From Actinoalloteichus fjordicus (GTDB taxonomy: Bacteria > Actinomycetota > Actinomycetes > Mycobacteriales > Pseudonocardiaceae): a DNA stretch of 64,000 bases. The notes under the pieces are model-generated. The model ran no database searches. It saw nothing but the letters and a program-made list of their open reading frames with translations, and was not told the origin of the DNA. Location: the NCBI RefSeq assembly GCF_001941625.1, contig NZ_CP016076.1, forward strand, positions 6,060,001 through 6,124,000, in the 5' to 3' direction. The position numbers were made by a program, and so were the translations under genes. This document shows, one piece after another, positions 26,235-35,613 of this stretch (position 1 is the first letter of the stretch; each line of letters opens with the position of its first letter).

Positions 26235-27172
26235 TCTGGCTGCTGTGGCGACGACACCGCGTCGCGCTGGTGATCCTGACCGCGCTCATCCTCGGGCTGG
26301 GTGCGGCGTTCTTCGTGGCCGGGCTGGTGACCCGTGCCGTGTTCCCGGCCGAGTTGCTCGGCCGGTGCACGGAACAGGACTGGCCCCAGTGGAACTGCGG
26401 ACTGAGCCCCGACGACCCGGCGGCGGTCTACCTGCGCACCACGCACTACGCCTTCACGCTCGTCACCTTCCTACCGATTCTGACCAGCGTGTTCCTTGCC
26501 ATCCCCGCGTTCGCGGGCGAGTACCAGAGCGGCACCGCTCGCTGGGGGCTCACCCAGGGTGTCAGCCGAGACCGGTGGTTCCTCGCCCAGGCGGCTGCGG
26601 TGTTGCTTCCGACACTCGCGTGGTGCGTGATCCTGCAACTCGGCATCCAGTTCTGGCTCGGTCCGGTGCGCGAAGAGGTCGGCCTCTCCCCGTACGGGGG
26701 CATGTCCGTGAATCCCCTCGGGCTCCCGATGGCGACCCTCTTCCTGGCCGCGACCGGCCTGTTCACCGGCGCATGGCTACGCAGGACCTCGCCCGCGATC
26801 GCGGTGACGGTCATCGGCTCCTACCTGATCCTGTTCGCGAACGCGCTGCTGCGACCGTGGTATCTGCCCCCGGTCGTCGCCGAGGCGAACACCGTGCCCG
26901 GCGGCGCGGGTTCACAGGTCAGAATCTGGCCGACGGACCCGGCAGGCACCGAGATCTCCTGGATACACGCAGCCGACCTCGCCGCCCAACACGCTCCGGC
27001 GGGCGAACAGGATCTCGATCCCTATTACGCCGAGGCGGGCATCCGGATCTGGGTGTCCTACCACCCGGAGGAACGGATCTGGCTGCTGAATCTCATCGAG
27101 GCGGGCATCCTGTTCGCGCTGACGGCGCTGTGTCTCTTCGGAGCGTGGCAACTGGTGCGCCGCCGCGGGTGA
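26231..27172 (+). CDS. ABC-transporter permease (copy 2)
   Basis: 313 residues, about six helices. Shares the EYQSGTARWGLTQGVSRDRW loop, AIAVTVIGSYLILFANALLR and the NLIEAGILFALTALCLFGAW ending with copy 1 (24024) and, less closely, copy 3 (27340). Extracytoplasmic loop with two Cys (GRCTEQD, NCGLSPDD), as in copy 1. GTG 26231 is coupled to the ATPase stop, so ATPase and permease are made together. Confidence 0.88.
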   Translation: MIWLLWRRHRVALVILTALILGLGAAFFVAGLVTRAVFPAELLGRCTEQDWPQWNCGLSPDDPAAVYLRTTHYAFTLVTFLPILTSVFLAIPAFAGEYQSGTARWGLTQGVSRDRWFLAQAAAVLLPTLAWCVILQLGIQFWLGPVREEVGLSPYGGMSVNPLGLPMATLFLAATGLFTGAWLRRTSPAIAVTVIGSYLILFANALLRPWYLPPVVAEANTVPGGAGSQVRIWPTDPAGTEISWIHAADLAAQHAPAGEQDLDPYYAEAGIRIWVSYHPEERIWLLNLIEAGILFALTALCLFGAWQLVRRRG

Positions 27173-27339
27173 GAACGCAGGCTTCTCGGTTTGGAGACTC
27201 CTGAGTCCGGCCCTGCCGGGGTTCCAGAGATTCTCCCGGACTCGGGGACAAGACTTCGATCAATCCGGGCGCGATCCCGGTATCAGACGATCCATTCTCA
27301 TCTCTCGTCGTCGACGGCGAAGGAACGGAGTGACCGACG

Positions 27340-28308
27340 ATGCTCTGGCTCGTATGGCGGCGAAATCGCGTCTCACTGATCTCGTTATTCGTCCTGGGAG
27401 GGCTCCTGTCCGCCGTGTTCTTCGGCGCAGGCCTGCTACTCAGAGCGGCTGATACAGCGTTCACCCAGTGCCTCGACGGGGGCTACGAGGCTCAGTATTG
27501 TTTCTCAGACCAAGGCTGGCAGTTAGGCGTACTCGGCGGCCTGGCACTGAACCTGGACAGATCACTCCTGCTGCTCCCGCCCGTCGTCGCGCTGCTGGCG
27601 GGAGCACCGCTACTGACCAGGGAGATCAACAACGGGCACCACCGCTTTCTCTGGTCCCAGGAGCGGAAGCGGGAACACTGGTTCGTGAGCACGGTCACCG
27701 TCATGTTCGGCGCGGTCGCGCTGATCTCGCTGTTGATCGCGTCCGCCCTCGGATTCTGGTCCGCCCAGTACAACAGCTCGGTGCAGTGGCAGAACTTCGA
27801 CAACGGACTGCTGGTGCTGCCCGCGACCGCGCTGTTCCTGACGGCTCTCGGCATGCTGGTCGGGGCCGCGACGAAGCGACGGGCGATCGGCATGGTCGCC
27901 TGCCTCGCCGTCGGATACGGACTCGTCCTCGCCGCCCCGATCGCGTTTCGGACCTACGCCACACCCGAGACGATGCCCATGGCGGACTACGCCAACTACG
28001 AGGCAACCCCGAACGGCTATTCCTCGACCGGCGTCGACCCGTCGCTGCTCTATCTCGGCGGCCATTTCGAAGACGACGCCGGAAACCGGGTCCCCGATCA
28101 GGAGGGCTGGCAACGATTCCGTGAGCACAACATCGACAATCCAGATGACGAACCATGGTCCCTGCCCGACGGCCTGCACGAGATCGCCAGTTATCACCCC
28201 GCCGAGCGATACTGGCCCTTCCAGGCCATCGAGGCGGGCATCCTGCTCGGGCTGACCGCGCTCTGCATCGGCGGCACGCTCTGGTTCGTACGCAGGCGGG
28301 CAGGCTGA
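27340..28308 (+). CDS. ABC-transporter permease (copy 3)
   Basis: 322 residues, about six helices: VSLISLFVLGGLLSAVFFGA, LLPPVVALLAGAPLLTRE, GAVALISLLIASALGFW, FQAIEAGILLGLTALCIGG. The loop REINNGHHRFLWSQERKREH corresponds to E-x-x-x-G-T-x-R-W...R in copies 1 and 2 but is more diverged, and the extracytoplasmic region is different (YEATPNGYSSTGVDPSLLYL). ATG 27340 after GGAACGGAG, 167 bp downstream of copy 2. A strong stem-loop ends the operon at 28338-28376. Confidence 0.85.
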   Translation: MLWLVWRRNRVSLISLFVLGGLLSAVFFGAGLLLRAADTAFTQCLDGGYEAQYCFSDQGWQLGVLGGLALNLDRSLLLLPPVVALLAGAPLLTREINNGHHRFLWSQERKREHWFVSTVTVMFGAVALISLLIASALGFWSAQYNSSVQWQNFDNGLLVLPATALFLTALGMLVGAATKRRAIGMVACLAVGYGLVLAAPIAFRTYATPETMPMADYANYEATPNGYSSTGVDPSLLYLGGHFEDDAGNRVPDQEGWQRFREHNIDNPDDEPWSLPDGLHEIASYHPAERYWPFQAIEAGILLGLTALCIGGTLWFVRRRAG

Positions 28309-28337
28309 GGCGCAGGGGCGTCGGCGTCGGAGAGTGC

Positions 28338-28376
28338 GGCGGCTGCGGAAGGCGAAGGAGTCATTCCGCAGCCGCC
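28338..28376 (+). terminator. Strong stem-loop at the end of the ABC locus
   Basis: GGCGGCTGCGGAA (28338-28350) and TTCCGCAGCCGCC (28364-28376): perfect 13-bp stem with 13-nt loop, 30 nt after the permease stop. Only a weak T-rich tail. Confidence 0.75.
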
Positions 28377-28406
28377 TGTCGATGCCTGTTCTACCTCAGC
28401 CCCCGT

Positions 28407-28496
28407 CAGGGCCAGACCACGTATGCGGGGCCGACGTCGAGGACTTCGACCACGGACACGTCGGCACGGAGCCATCCCCGCGTGCGCGGGGCCGAC
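28407..28496. CRISPR. Relict type I-E-like CRISPR: two repeats, one spacer
   Basis: A 29-nt unit at 28468-28496 contains the hairpin CCCCGCGTGCGCGGGG followed by CCGAC, like actinobacterial type I-E repeats. A degenerate copy at 28407-28435 keeps its 3' half (CG-TA/G-T/C-GCGGGGCCGAC). Their ends are 61 nt apart, which is exactly a 29-nt repeat plus 32-nt spacer (28436-28467). No further repeats at +61 or -61 and no cas genes in the window. Confidence 0.6.
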
Positions 28497-28571
28497 ATCC
28501 CGACCTGCATGGTCTTCAGCCGTGAAGCCCGCCTACCACCACGCGATACAGGTCCCGTCCACGGTCGACGC

Positions 28572-29669
28572 TCAGCGCAGCCCGGTGCCCCTGGCCAGCG
28601 CCGTCTGGACGAGAGTGTCGAGCAGAGACGGGTAGTCCGTGCCGGTCACCGCCCACATCTTCGGGTACATCGAGATCGGGGTGAAACCGGGCATCGTGTT
28701 GACCTCGTTGACGATCAGCTCGCCGGACTCGGTGACGAAGAAGTCCACTCGCGCCAGTCCCTGGCAGTCCAGCGCCTCGAAGGCGGTGATCGCCTGGGCG
28801 CGCAGCTGCTCGGTGACGTCGTCGTCGAGCTTCGCGGGGATGTCGATCTCGCAGAACTCGTCCAGGTACTTGGCGTCGAAGTCGTACCAGTCGACCGAGC
28901 CGTCGACCACCCGGATCTCCGAGGGCAGCGAGGCCTCGACGCGCCCGTCGGGGAACTCCAGCACGCCGCACTCGATCTCGCGGCCGACCACCGCGCTCTC
29001 GATGATGACCTTCGGGTCCGTCTGTCGCGCGAGGTCGATCGCGGCGGGCAGCTGCGCCCAGTCGGTCACCTTGCTGATGCCGATCGAGGAGCCTGCCCGC
29101 GCGGGCTTGACGAAGACGGGCAGGCCCAGCGTCTCCCGCTGCACCGCACTCAACGTCTCCTGCCCCCGACGCAGCACCTCGTAACGGCCCACGCCCAGAC
29201 CGGCGGCACCGAGCAGCTTCTTGGCGAATTCCTTGTCCATCGCGGTGGCGCTGGCCAGCACGCCGGGCCCCACATAGGGCAGGCCCGCCATCTCCAGCAG
29301 GCCTTGGATCGTGCCGTCCTCGCCGTAGGCGCCGTGCAGCACGGGGAACACGACGTCGACACCGCTCAGCGCCTCGCCTGCCTGCCCCGGCTCCAGTGAG
29401 ACCAGGTTGTTGCTCGTCGGGTCGGCGGGCAGCACCAGTGCCGCCGCCGAGGAGTCCACGGCGGGCAGAACACGGTCGCGGATCTCCAGCTCGCGGACGT
29501 CGGAAGTACCGACGACCCAACGGCCCTCCTGGCTGATGCCCACCGGCACGACCTCGTACCGCTGCGGGTCGAGGTGGGCCAGCACGCTGGCGGCAGACGA
29601 GCACGAGATGGCGTGTTCCGAGCTCCGCCCGCCGAAGACAACCGCCACTCGCGTTCTCCGTTCCGTCAT
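28572..29669 (-). CDS. ddl: D-alanine--D-alanine ligase
   Basis: 365 residues from ATG 29669 ([20 protein letters not shown]). Makes the D-Ala-D-Ala dipeptide for peptidoglycan. ATP-grasp features: [40 protein letters not shown]-like [10 protein letters not shown] and the C-terminal [20 protein letters not shown] with Mg ligands. Usual length. The position between DUF3515/thiL and gpsA matches the mycobacterial ddlA locus, here separated from DUF3515 by the ABC/CRISPR insertion. Confidence 0.96.
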   Translation of the reverse strand: MTERRTRVAVVFGGRSSEHAISCSSAASVLAHLDPQRYEVVPVGISQEGRWVVGTSDVRELEIRDRVLPAVDSSAAALVLPADPTSNNLVSLEPGQAGEALSGVDVVFPVLHGAYGEDGTIQGLLEMAGLPYVGPGVLASATAMDKEFAKKLLGAAGLGVGRYEVLRRGQETLSAVQRETLGLPVFVKPARAGSSIGISKVTDWAQLPAAIDLARQTDPKVIIESAVVGREIECGVLEFPDGRVEASLPSEIRVVDGSVDWYDFDAKYLDEFCEIDIPAKLDDDVTEQLRAQAITAFEALDCQGLARVDFFVTESGELIVNEVNTMPGFTPISMYPKMWAVTGTDYPSLLDTLVQTALARGTGLR

Positions 29670-29933
29670 GCTGCGTGACCCTACCGGCAGAGTTACTCCC
29701 TCGATCGGCGCAGCGGCGGGCGTCCCCGGGTTTCCGCTGTCCCAACACACTCGATGTGACGAATTCGGCGCAGTAGCGGACATTCCGGTTGCCTTCGCGC
29801 GCTGAACCGTCGCGTCCGACGGCGAGAAGCCGGGCAGGCAGGCCGCCCGAATCGGCGACCGTCTCGAACGCTGCGTGCGCGGCCACCCACCTGAACGACG
29901 AGCAGTCACCCGTTCCGGTCAGACTCGCTCTGC

Positions 29934-31388
29934 TCACCCGGCATCCGACCCGGCAGGCCGCCTCGCCTCCCCCGCGAACAAGTCGACGATCTCGGGCAGC
30001 GCCGCATCGAACTCCGCAGGCGAGCAGGCGGCATAGCCCAGCGGCACCCCGAAGAGCCTCGGCGTGCCCTGGTAATGCCGGGCCAGCCCGTCGATCAGCA
30101 GTCCCGCCGCCTCCGCCTTCGCCGCCACCCGCCGTTCCGCCGCCGCCGAGGCCAGCGGAATCACCACGTGCGCACCCGCCTCGTCGCCGAGCACCTCGAT
30201 GCCCTGGTCACCGAGTGCCTGCACCAGCCGAAGCCGCCGGGCCGCGAGCTCCCGTCGCATTCGGCGCAGATGCCTGCCGAGGTCGCCGTGCCGCGCCAGT
30301 TCGACGAAGACCCGCTGGCCGGCGGCGGGCGGTCCCGCGCCGGCCAGGTCGCGGTACTCCTGGACGGCACCGAGCACCCGGCCGGGAGCGACCATCCAGC
30401 CTGCGCCGAGGGTCGGGGTGAGGATCTTGCTGGTGGTACCGAGGTGCACTACGACGTCGGGGCCGAGAACCACCAACAGCGGCAGCGGCGCCACGTCGAA
30501 CCGCAGCTCGCCGTCGTAGTCGTCCTCGATGATCAGAAAGTCCTGCTCGCGCGCCCGCCGGACCAGCGCCACCCGCCGCTCGGCAGGCAGCCTGCCGCCC
30601 AGGGGGTACTGGTGAGCGGGCGAGCAGTAGACGGCCTGGATGCCCGTCGGGATCTCGTCCACGAGGAGCCCGTCGGCGTCCACCGGCGCGGGGAGCACCT
30701 CGATGCCGCCCGCACGGAGTGCGCCGACCGCCCGCTGATAGCCGGGGTCCTCCACCGCGACCCGGTCCCCCGGTCGCAGCACCGAGGAGGCCAGTTCCGC
30801 CACGGCGGCGGTGGTGCCCGCCGTCGCCAGCACCGCATCGGCGGGCGACGGACCGGGGTCGTCGGGGCGGTCGACGACCGCGAGCCCTCGGTGCCGCAGC
30901 AGATGCTCGACGATCACCGTCCGGTACTCCGGCAGTCCCGCCCGCTGCGGTCGGATCAACGGCGGTGCGTCGGCGGCCACCCGCCAGGCCCGCCGCCAGG
31001 CCGCCCGGTCCAGCCCGTGCACCCACGGGGCACCCGGTGTGAGGTCCAGCAGGCGGCGGTCACCGGTCCGAGGTCGCGGCGCGGGCTCGGCGGGCCGGAC
31101 CGCACCGGGCGGGCTGGTGGTCACGAAGGTCCCGGAACCGTGCCGACCCACGATCCAGCCCTCGGCATGCAGCTGTTCGTACGCCGCCGCAGTCACGGTC
31201 CTGCTGACCTGGAGATACCCGGCCAGGCCGCGCGTGGACGGCAGCCGGTCGCCCGCCCGCAGCACGCCGGAGGCGGCCGAGGCGCGCAGCGCGTCGGCGA
31301 GCTGCACGGCCAGCGGGATCGCCGCCGACCGGTCCAACTCGATCGGGATCTCGCTGATCGGCCCGCCGCGAGGTCGGGAGGCGTTCAT
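29934..31388 (-). CDS. MocR/PdxR-type GntR regulator with aminotransferase-like domain
   Basis: 484 residues from ATG 31388. N-terminal GntR winged HTH (GDRLPSTRGLAGYLQVSRTV, YEQLHAEGWIVGRHGSGTFV), then a fold-type I aminotransferase domain: YCSPAHQYPLGG, IIEDDYDGELRF, and the PLP lysine in GTTSKILTP at about residue 321. Such proteins sense PLP or related ligands and control a divergent gene. Here that is a PNPOx-like flavin protein 70 bp away, a common pairing. The frame stays open upstream to 32081 but that part is antisense to the partner gene. Confidence 0.92.
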   Translation of the reverse strand: MNASRPRGGPISEIPIELDRSAAIPLAVQLADALRASAASGVLRAGDRLPSTRGLAGYLQVSRTVTAAAYEQLHAEGWIVGRHGSGTFVTTSPPGAVRPAEPAPRPRTGDRRLLDLTPGAPWVHGLDRAAWRRAWRVAADAPPLIRPQRAGLPEYRTVIVEHLLRHRGLAVVDRPDDPGPSPADAVLATAGTTAAVAELASSVLRPGDRVAVEDPGYQRAVGALRAGGIEVLPAPVDADGLLVDEIPTGIQAVYCSPAHQYPLGGRLPAERRVALVRRAREQDFLIIEDDYDGELRFDVAPLPLLVVLGPDVVVHLGTTSKILTPTLGAGWMVAPGRVLGAVQEYRDLAGAGPPAAGQRVFVELARHGDLGRHLRRMRRELAARRLRLVQALGDQGIEVLGDEAGAHVVIPLASAAAERRVAAKAEAAGLLIDGLARHYQGTPRLFGVPLGYAACSPAEFDAALPEIVDLFAGEARRPAGSDAG

Positions 31389-31416
31389 CAAGTGGCCCTT
31401 CAGAATCACCGACGAT

Positions 31417-31435
31417 TGGCACTTATCTAATGCCA
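31417..31435. promoter_or_regulatory. Candidate MocR operator
   Basis: TGGCA-CTTATCTAA-TGCCA in the 69-bp divergent region between the MocR gene and its partner; AT-rich centre. Confidence 0.5.
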
Positions 31436-31457
31436 CTGATGGCGGCACGCTGAGCAC

Positions 31458-32144
31458 ATGACCGATGTGGCACAACCGGCACAGGCACAGCCGGAGGCAC
31501 CGTTGTCCCCCACCGACCGCAGCACCATACGACGAGGCAGGGTGCGCGCCAGGACGGCGCGAGCAGAGCTGCACGAGATCCTCGATGCGGGCCTGATCTG
31601 CCACCTCGGCCTGACCACCGACTCCGGACCGCTCGTGCTGCCCACCTGCTACGGCCGCGACGGCGACACCCTCTACCTGCACGGCTCGACCGGCGCGGCG
31701 AGTCTGCGGAGCCTCGCGGGTGGGGCGCCCGCCTGCGTGACGGTGACACATCTCGACGGCATCGTGTACGCGCGATCGGTCTTCCACCATTCGGCGAACT
31801 ACCGGTCGGCCGTGATTCAGGGCGTGGCCGTGCCGGTGCTCGACGACGCGGACCGGCGTCACGCGCTGCGCGTGGTGACCGAACAGCTGGCCCCGGGTTC
31901 CTGGGACGGCGGCGCTCGGCTGCCGACCGAGCGGGAGATGGCGGCGACGCTGGTGCTCGCCCTGGACCTCGGCGAAGCGTCGGTCAAGGTGCGCACCGGG
32001 CCGCCCGGCGACGACGAGGAGGACGTGGCGGCCGACGAGCACTGGGCCGGGGTGCTGCCGTTGAACCAGACCTGGGGCCACCCCGAACCGTGTCCACTAC
32101 TGCCTGCCGGGACGCCGATCCCCGAGCGAGTCAGCGGGCGCTGA
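31458..32144 (+). CDS. Pyridoxamine 5'-phosphate oxidase-family (split beta-barrel flavin) protein
   Basis: 228 residues. After a disordered N-terminus come ARAELHEILDAGLICHLGLT, LVLPTCYGRDGDTLYLHGST, CVTVTHLDGIVYARSVFHHS and ANYRSAVIQGVAVPVLDDAD. This is the PF12900-type FMN-binding split barrel (often annotated nitroimidazole-resistance-like), not canonical PdxH. Start ATG 31458. Divergent from the MocR regulator, which probably activates it. Substrate unknown. Confidence 0.88.
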   Translation: MTDVAQPAQAQPEAPLSPTDRSTIRRGRVRARTARAELHEILDAGLICHLGLTTDSGPLVLPTCYGRDGDTLYLHGSTGAASLRSLAGGAPACVTVTHLDGIVYARSVFHHSANYRSAVIQGVAVPVLDDADRRHALRVVTEQLAPGSWDGGARLPTEREMAATLVLALDLGEASVKVRTGPPGDDEEDVAADEHWAGVLPLNQTWGHPEPCPLLPAGTPIPERVSGR

Positions 32145-32264
32145 CCCGCCCGGCACCCGATTCACCACGCCCCGCATGGCGGGTGGAACGCCGGCTTCTC
32201 CGGGATCGAGGTCGGCGACGCCACCGGCTCGACAAGCAGCGCGGGCGGCGACAGACCGAACGGC

Positions 32265-32762
32265 CTACCAGCGGCGTCGCCCGGTGTGGCGCAGGCCCTC
32301 GGTCGCGTCGAACTCGTACTCGTTCATCTCACGCCGTTCCCGGCGGTAGACGTGCACGCTGACCGCCGGGTCCGGGCCCTCGTTGACGACCTCGTGCACG
32401 TAGTCCGGCCCGAAGACGCGGGAGGAGCCCGCCGCCAGCGGCTGGACGACCTCGATGCGGCCGCCTCGGCTGTCCTGCCTGGCCACCCGCTCGGTCAGCA
32501 CCCCGTTGACCACCGTGAACGCCCCGACGGCGCCGCCGTGATCATGCAGCCGGGTGCGCTGGCCGGGCAGCCAGCTCAGCAGCCAGACCTCGTGATGCTC
32601 GGTACGGGACAACAGGCCGGACCACCGCTGGTCCGGGTCGTAACGCAGCAGCGGAGCCCACTGCTCACGTTCGGCGGCGGTCGCCATCGCGACGCGCACG
32701 GGATGCGTCAAGGCGTGCTGCGTCGACGGTGCGGCGATGGTGTTCGGAGGCACGGCGAACAT
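32265..32762 (-). CDS. Cysteine dioxygenase (type I, cupin)
   Basis: 165 residues from ATG 32762 with GAGGAT upstream. Oxidises cysteine to cysteine sulfinate with a mononuclear Fe(II). Cupin motif 1 is RLHDHGGAVGAFTVVNGVLT (two His ligands) and motif 2 YVHEVVNEGPDPAVSVHVY (third His). No Cys at the Cys-Tyr crosslink position is apparent, as in most bacterial enzymes. A short Cys-Cys leader frame lies ~95 nt upstream (32857-32883), suggesting cysteine-responsive control. Confidence 0.88.
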   Translation of the reverse strand: MFAVPPNTIAAPSTQHALTHPVRVAMATAAEREQWAPLLRYDPDQRWSGLLSRTEHHEVWLLSWLPGQRTRLHDHGGAVGAFTVVNGVLTERVARQDSRGGRIEVVQPLAAGSSRVFGPDYVHEVVNEGPDPAVSVHVYRRERREMNEYEFDATEGLRHTGRRRW

Positions 32763-32856
32763 GATCGATCCTCGGATGGGGTGGGTGCGGCGGACCGCGC
32801 GAGGCAGCACGGTGATCGTGGCCGAACGCCGAGCGCGGCAGGTCAGAAGGGGACGC

Positions 32857-32883
32857 TCACCACAGACAACAGTGCGCGCGCAC
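32857..32883 (-). CDS. Putative cysteine leader peptide (attenuator sORF)
   Basis: Reverse-strand frame GTG CGC GCG CAC TGT TGT CTG TGG TGA encodes MRAHCCLW, stop at 32857-32859, 94 nt before the cysteine dioxygenase ATG. It resembles the short Cys-rich leader peptides known upstream of sulfur-metabolism genes in actinobacteria, where ribosome stalling on Cys codons controls the downstream operon. No obvious ribosome site or -10 is seen, so the start remains an assumption. Confidence 0.55.
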   Translation of the reverse strand: MRAHCCLW

Positions 32884-33366
32884 GACCGAACGGAGGATGG
32901 AACCCCTCGCGGCGTGATCAGAATGCGCGGACATGCCTCGACCGTATGGCTCCCGAACGCGACCCGTCAACCGCCGACCGGCCCTTGAGACCCGATGCCA
33001 CCCGACCAGGTGGTCTTCGGTGACGAAACGTGGTCACCGGATGGTTCACCTAGCACAGCGACCGCGTCCGGCCCGCCGCCACCACCGGTCGCCCTGCGGC
33101 TCCAGTCGACCGAGGAGGACTCGACGGCTGCCCTGTCTCACTCCGCCCGCCTGGGACACCGGATACGCCGGGAGCCGGGCCGACCGGGCAGCCCGAGTAC
33201 GCCGAGCGGAGACACCGGACACCGGACGGCCGGGCGACCACGGCCCCGCCCCGCGTTCACTTCCCTGGCCCGCGTCCCCACAACCGACGAACCCGCCGCC
33301 CTCCGAAGCCCCGAGGAACACCGGACCACAGCAGCCCCACGCCGGAGCGACCAGCGGGAAGGACCG
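32884..33366. other. Intergenic stretch, no further gene seen
   Basis: About 480 bp downstream of the cystathionine-lyase-type gene; it should contain the promoter for the leader/CDO transcript. Shadow frames only. Confidence 0.45.
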
Positions 33367-34509
33367 TCACCGCACGCAGGAGTCCAGGGCGGCCAGCACG
33401 TCGGCCACCAGATCGGCGGCGTCCTCACAACCCGAGGAGAACCGCACGAAGCCCGGCGCGACCGGATCGCCCCAGCGAGCCCGGCGGTCCACGGTCGAGT
33501 GCACCCCGCCGAAGCTGGTCGCCTCCACGACGAGCCTGCTCGCCGCCACGAACCGGGAGAAGGTCGCCTCGTCGGCCAGCTCGAAGGACAGCACGCCGCC
33601 GAAGCGACGCATCTGACGCCGGGCCGTCTCGTGGGCGGCGTCGCCCGCCGAACCGGGCCAGCGCAGCCCCCGCACCGCCGGATGGTCCCGCAGCGCCGCT
33701 GTCAGCGCGGCGGCGTTCTCGGCCTGCCTGGCCAGCCGCAGATCCAAGGTGCTCAGGCTCCGATAGGCCAGCCACGCCTCGAACGGACCGGGGATCGCAC
33801 CGCCCAGCGTGCGGGCCTCGCGCAGCCTGCGGGCCAGCGCCGCATCCGCCGTCGAGACGTGGCCGAGCAGCAGATCGCTGTGCCCGCTGAGCGCCTTGGC
33901 ATCGCTGGCGACGACGACGTCCGCCCCGAGGGCGAGCGGCCGCTGCCCCAGCGGGCTGGCCGTGGTGTTGTCCACCGCTACCACCGCGCCCGCCGTGTGG
34001 GCACGGGCGCTCAGTTCGGCGATGTCGCAGACGTCCAGGCCCGGATTAGACGGGGTCTCCAGCAGCACGAGCGCCGCACCGTCGAACACGTCGTCGTCCC
34101 ACGGCCCGGCGGTGGGCACCGCTCGCACCGTGACGCCGCGCGGCACCAGCTCCGACTCCGCGAAGGCCCTGGTCGCGTAGTAGCCGTCCGAGGGCAGCAC
34201 CAGGGCCCCTCGCCCCGAGGCGTCTCGCAGGAGTGCCGAGATCGCCGCCATCCCCGAGGGGAACAGCACGCACTCGCCGCCGTCGAGTTCGCCGATCGCC
34301 GACTCCAGCCGTCGCCAGGTCGGGTTGCCTGCACGCCCGTAGAAGTCGGCCTCCTCGGCCAGGCCCGCATCCGTATCGGGCCGGGCGTCCGCCAGATGGA
34401 ACGGCGCGGCGAGCACCGGTCCAGGAGTCAGCGGGGAGCCCTTCGACGGCGCGGTCTCCCCCGCGTGCACGCAGCGGGTCCCGTCGCCCCAGTCGGGATC
34501 GAGACTCAT
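33367..34509 (-). CDS. Cystathionine gamma-lyase/synthase-family PLP enzyme
   Basis: 380 residues from ATG 34509. Cys/Met-metabolism PLP family: [75 protein letters not shown], the PLP lysine in [17 protein letters not shown] (about residue 205) and [14 protein letters not shown]. It could release cysteine from cystathionine (gamma-lyase) or act in the synthase direction; the active-site sequence alone does not settle this. It overlaps gpsA by 4 nt. Cysteine dioxygenase 600 bp downstream fits a cysteine-supply/disposal pair (inference). Confidence 0.85.
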   Translation of the reverse strand: MSLDPDWGDGTRCVHAGETAPSKGSPLTPGPVLAAPFHLADARPDTDAGLAEEADFYGRAGNPTWRRLESAIGELDGGECVLFPSGMAAISALLRDASGRGALVLPSDGYYATRAFAESELVPRGVTVRAVPTAGPWDDDVFDGAALVLLETPSNPGLDVCDIAELSARAHTAGAVVAVDNTTASPLGQRPLALGADVVVASDAKALSGHSDLLLGHVSTADAALARRLREARTLGGAIPGPFEAWLAYRSLSTLDLRLARQAENAAALTAALRDHPAVRGLRWPGSAGDAAHETARRQMRRFGGVLSFELADEATFSRFVAASRLVVEATSFGGVHSTVDRRARWGDPVAPGFVRFSSGCEDAADLVADVLAALDSCVR

Positions 34510-35519
34510 GACCACTCCGCCTTCCTGGCCCTGCCGAGCAGCTCGGCCGCCATCACCCTGGGCGACAGCGCCTCGTGACAGACCCGGTAGACGCTGTCGG
34601 TGATCGGCATCTCCACGCCGTGTCTGGCGCCCAGTTCCCGGATCGAGGCACAGGATTTCACGCCCTCCGCCACCTGCCCGTTCGCCGCCGCCTGCGCCTC
34701 GGCGATGCTGTCGCCCCGCCCGATCCTGGCCCCGAAGGTGCGATTGCGGGACAGCGGCGAGGAGCAGGTGGCAACCAGGTCGCCGAGGCCCGCCAGGCCC
34801 GCGAAGGTCAGCGGGTCGGCGCCGAGCGCGGCACCGAGCCGTGCGGTCTCGGCGAGTCCCCTGGTGATCAGGGTGGCCGTGGTGTTGTCGCCGAAGCCGA
34901 GTCCGTCGGCCATGCCGCAGGCGAGTCCGATGACGTTCTTGCACGCTCCGCCCAGTTCGCAGCCGATCACGTCGACGTTGGTGTAGGGCCGGAAGTAGCG
35001 GGTGGAACAGGCGTGTTGCAGAGCCTCGGCCCGCCGCTCGTCGGTGCAGGCGATGACCGTGGCGGTGGGCTGTTCGGCGCCGACCTCCTTGGCCAGGTTC
35101 GGGCCGGACACGACGGCCACCTGATCGGCGGGGACCTCCGCCACCTCGGCGATGACCTCGCTCATCCGCTTCAGACTGCCCAGTTCCACGCCCTTCGCCG
35201 TACTGACCAGCGTCGCTCCGGCCGGCAGGAGCGGGCGCCACGCCGCCAGATTGGTGCGCAGCGTCTGACTCGGCACCGCCAGCACGACCGCGTCGGCGTC
35301 GGCCAGCGCTGCGGCGGCGTCGCTGGTGGCGGTCAGGTTCATCGGCAGGGTCACGTCGGGGAGGTAGTCGGAGTTACGGTGCAGCCGGGTGATCTCCTCG
35401 GCGACCGTCTGCCTGCGCGACCACAGCACCACGTCGCGGCCGGCGTCCGCGATGACCTTGGCAAACGCGGTGCCCCAGGAACCGGAGCCCAGTACTGCCA
35501 CCCGTCGGATCGACTCCAC
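34506..35519 (-). CDS. gpsA: NAD(P)H-dependent glycerol-3-phosphate dehydrogenase
   Basis: 337 residues. Reduces dihydroxyacetone phosphate to sn-glycerol 3-phosphate for phospholipid synthesis. Rossmann motif [78 protein letters not shown] (catalytic Lys) and [20 protein letters not shown]. It follows plsC by 94 bp on the same strand, so G3P production and acylation are adjacent, and it overlaps the downstream PLP enzyme by ATGA. Confidence 0.96.
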   Translation of the reverse strand: MESIRRVAVLGSGSWGTAFAKVIADAGRDVVLWSRRQTVAEEITRLHRNSDYLPDVTLPMNLTATSDAAAALADADAVVLAVPSQTLRTNLAAWRPLLPAGATLVSTAKGVELGSLKRMSEVIAEVAEVPADQVAVVSGPNLAKEVGAEQPTATVIACTDERRAEALQHACSTRYFRPYTNVDVIGCELGGACKNVIGLACGMADGLGFGDNTTATLITRGLAETARLGAALGADPLTFAGLAGLGDLVATCSSPLSRNRTFGARIGRGDSIAEAQAAANGQVAEGVKSCASIRELGARHGVEMPITDSVYRVCHEALSPRVMAAELLGRARKAEWS

Positions 35520-35613
35520 CGAACACCACTCCTCGCATCAGCGCCGAACTGTTCGAACCCGCCGATCGACCCGGCGGGCTGGGGCGGGTCTCGGCGGAGA
35601 CTCGCCGAAAGAC

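Noticed and set aside
27203-27243. GAGTCCGG/CCGGACTC inverted repeat between permeases 2 and 3
   Set aside because: The 25-nt loop and lack of U-tract make it a weak terminator candidate; not annotated.
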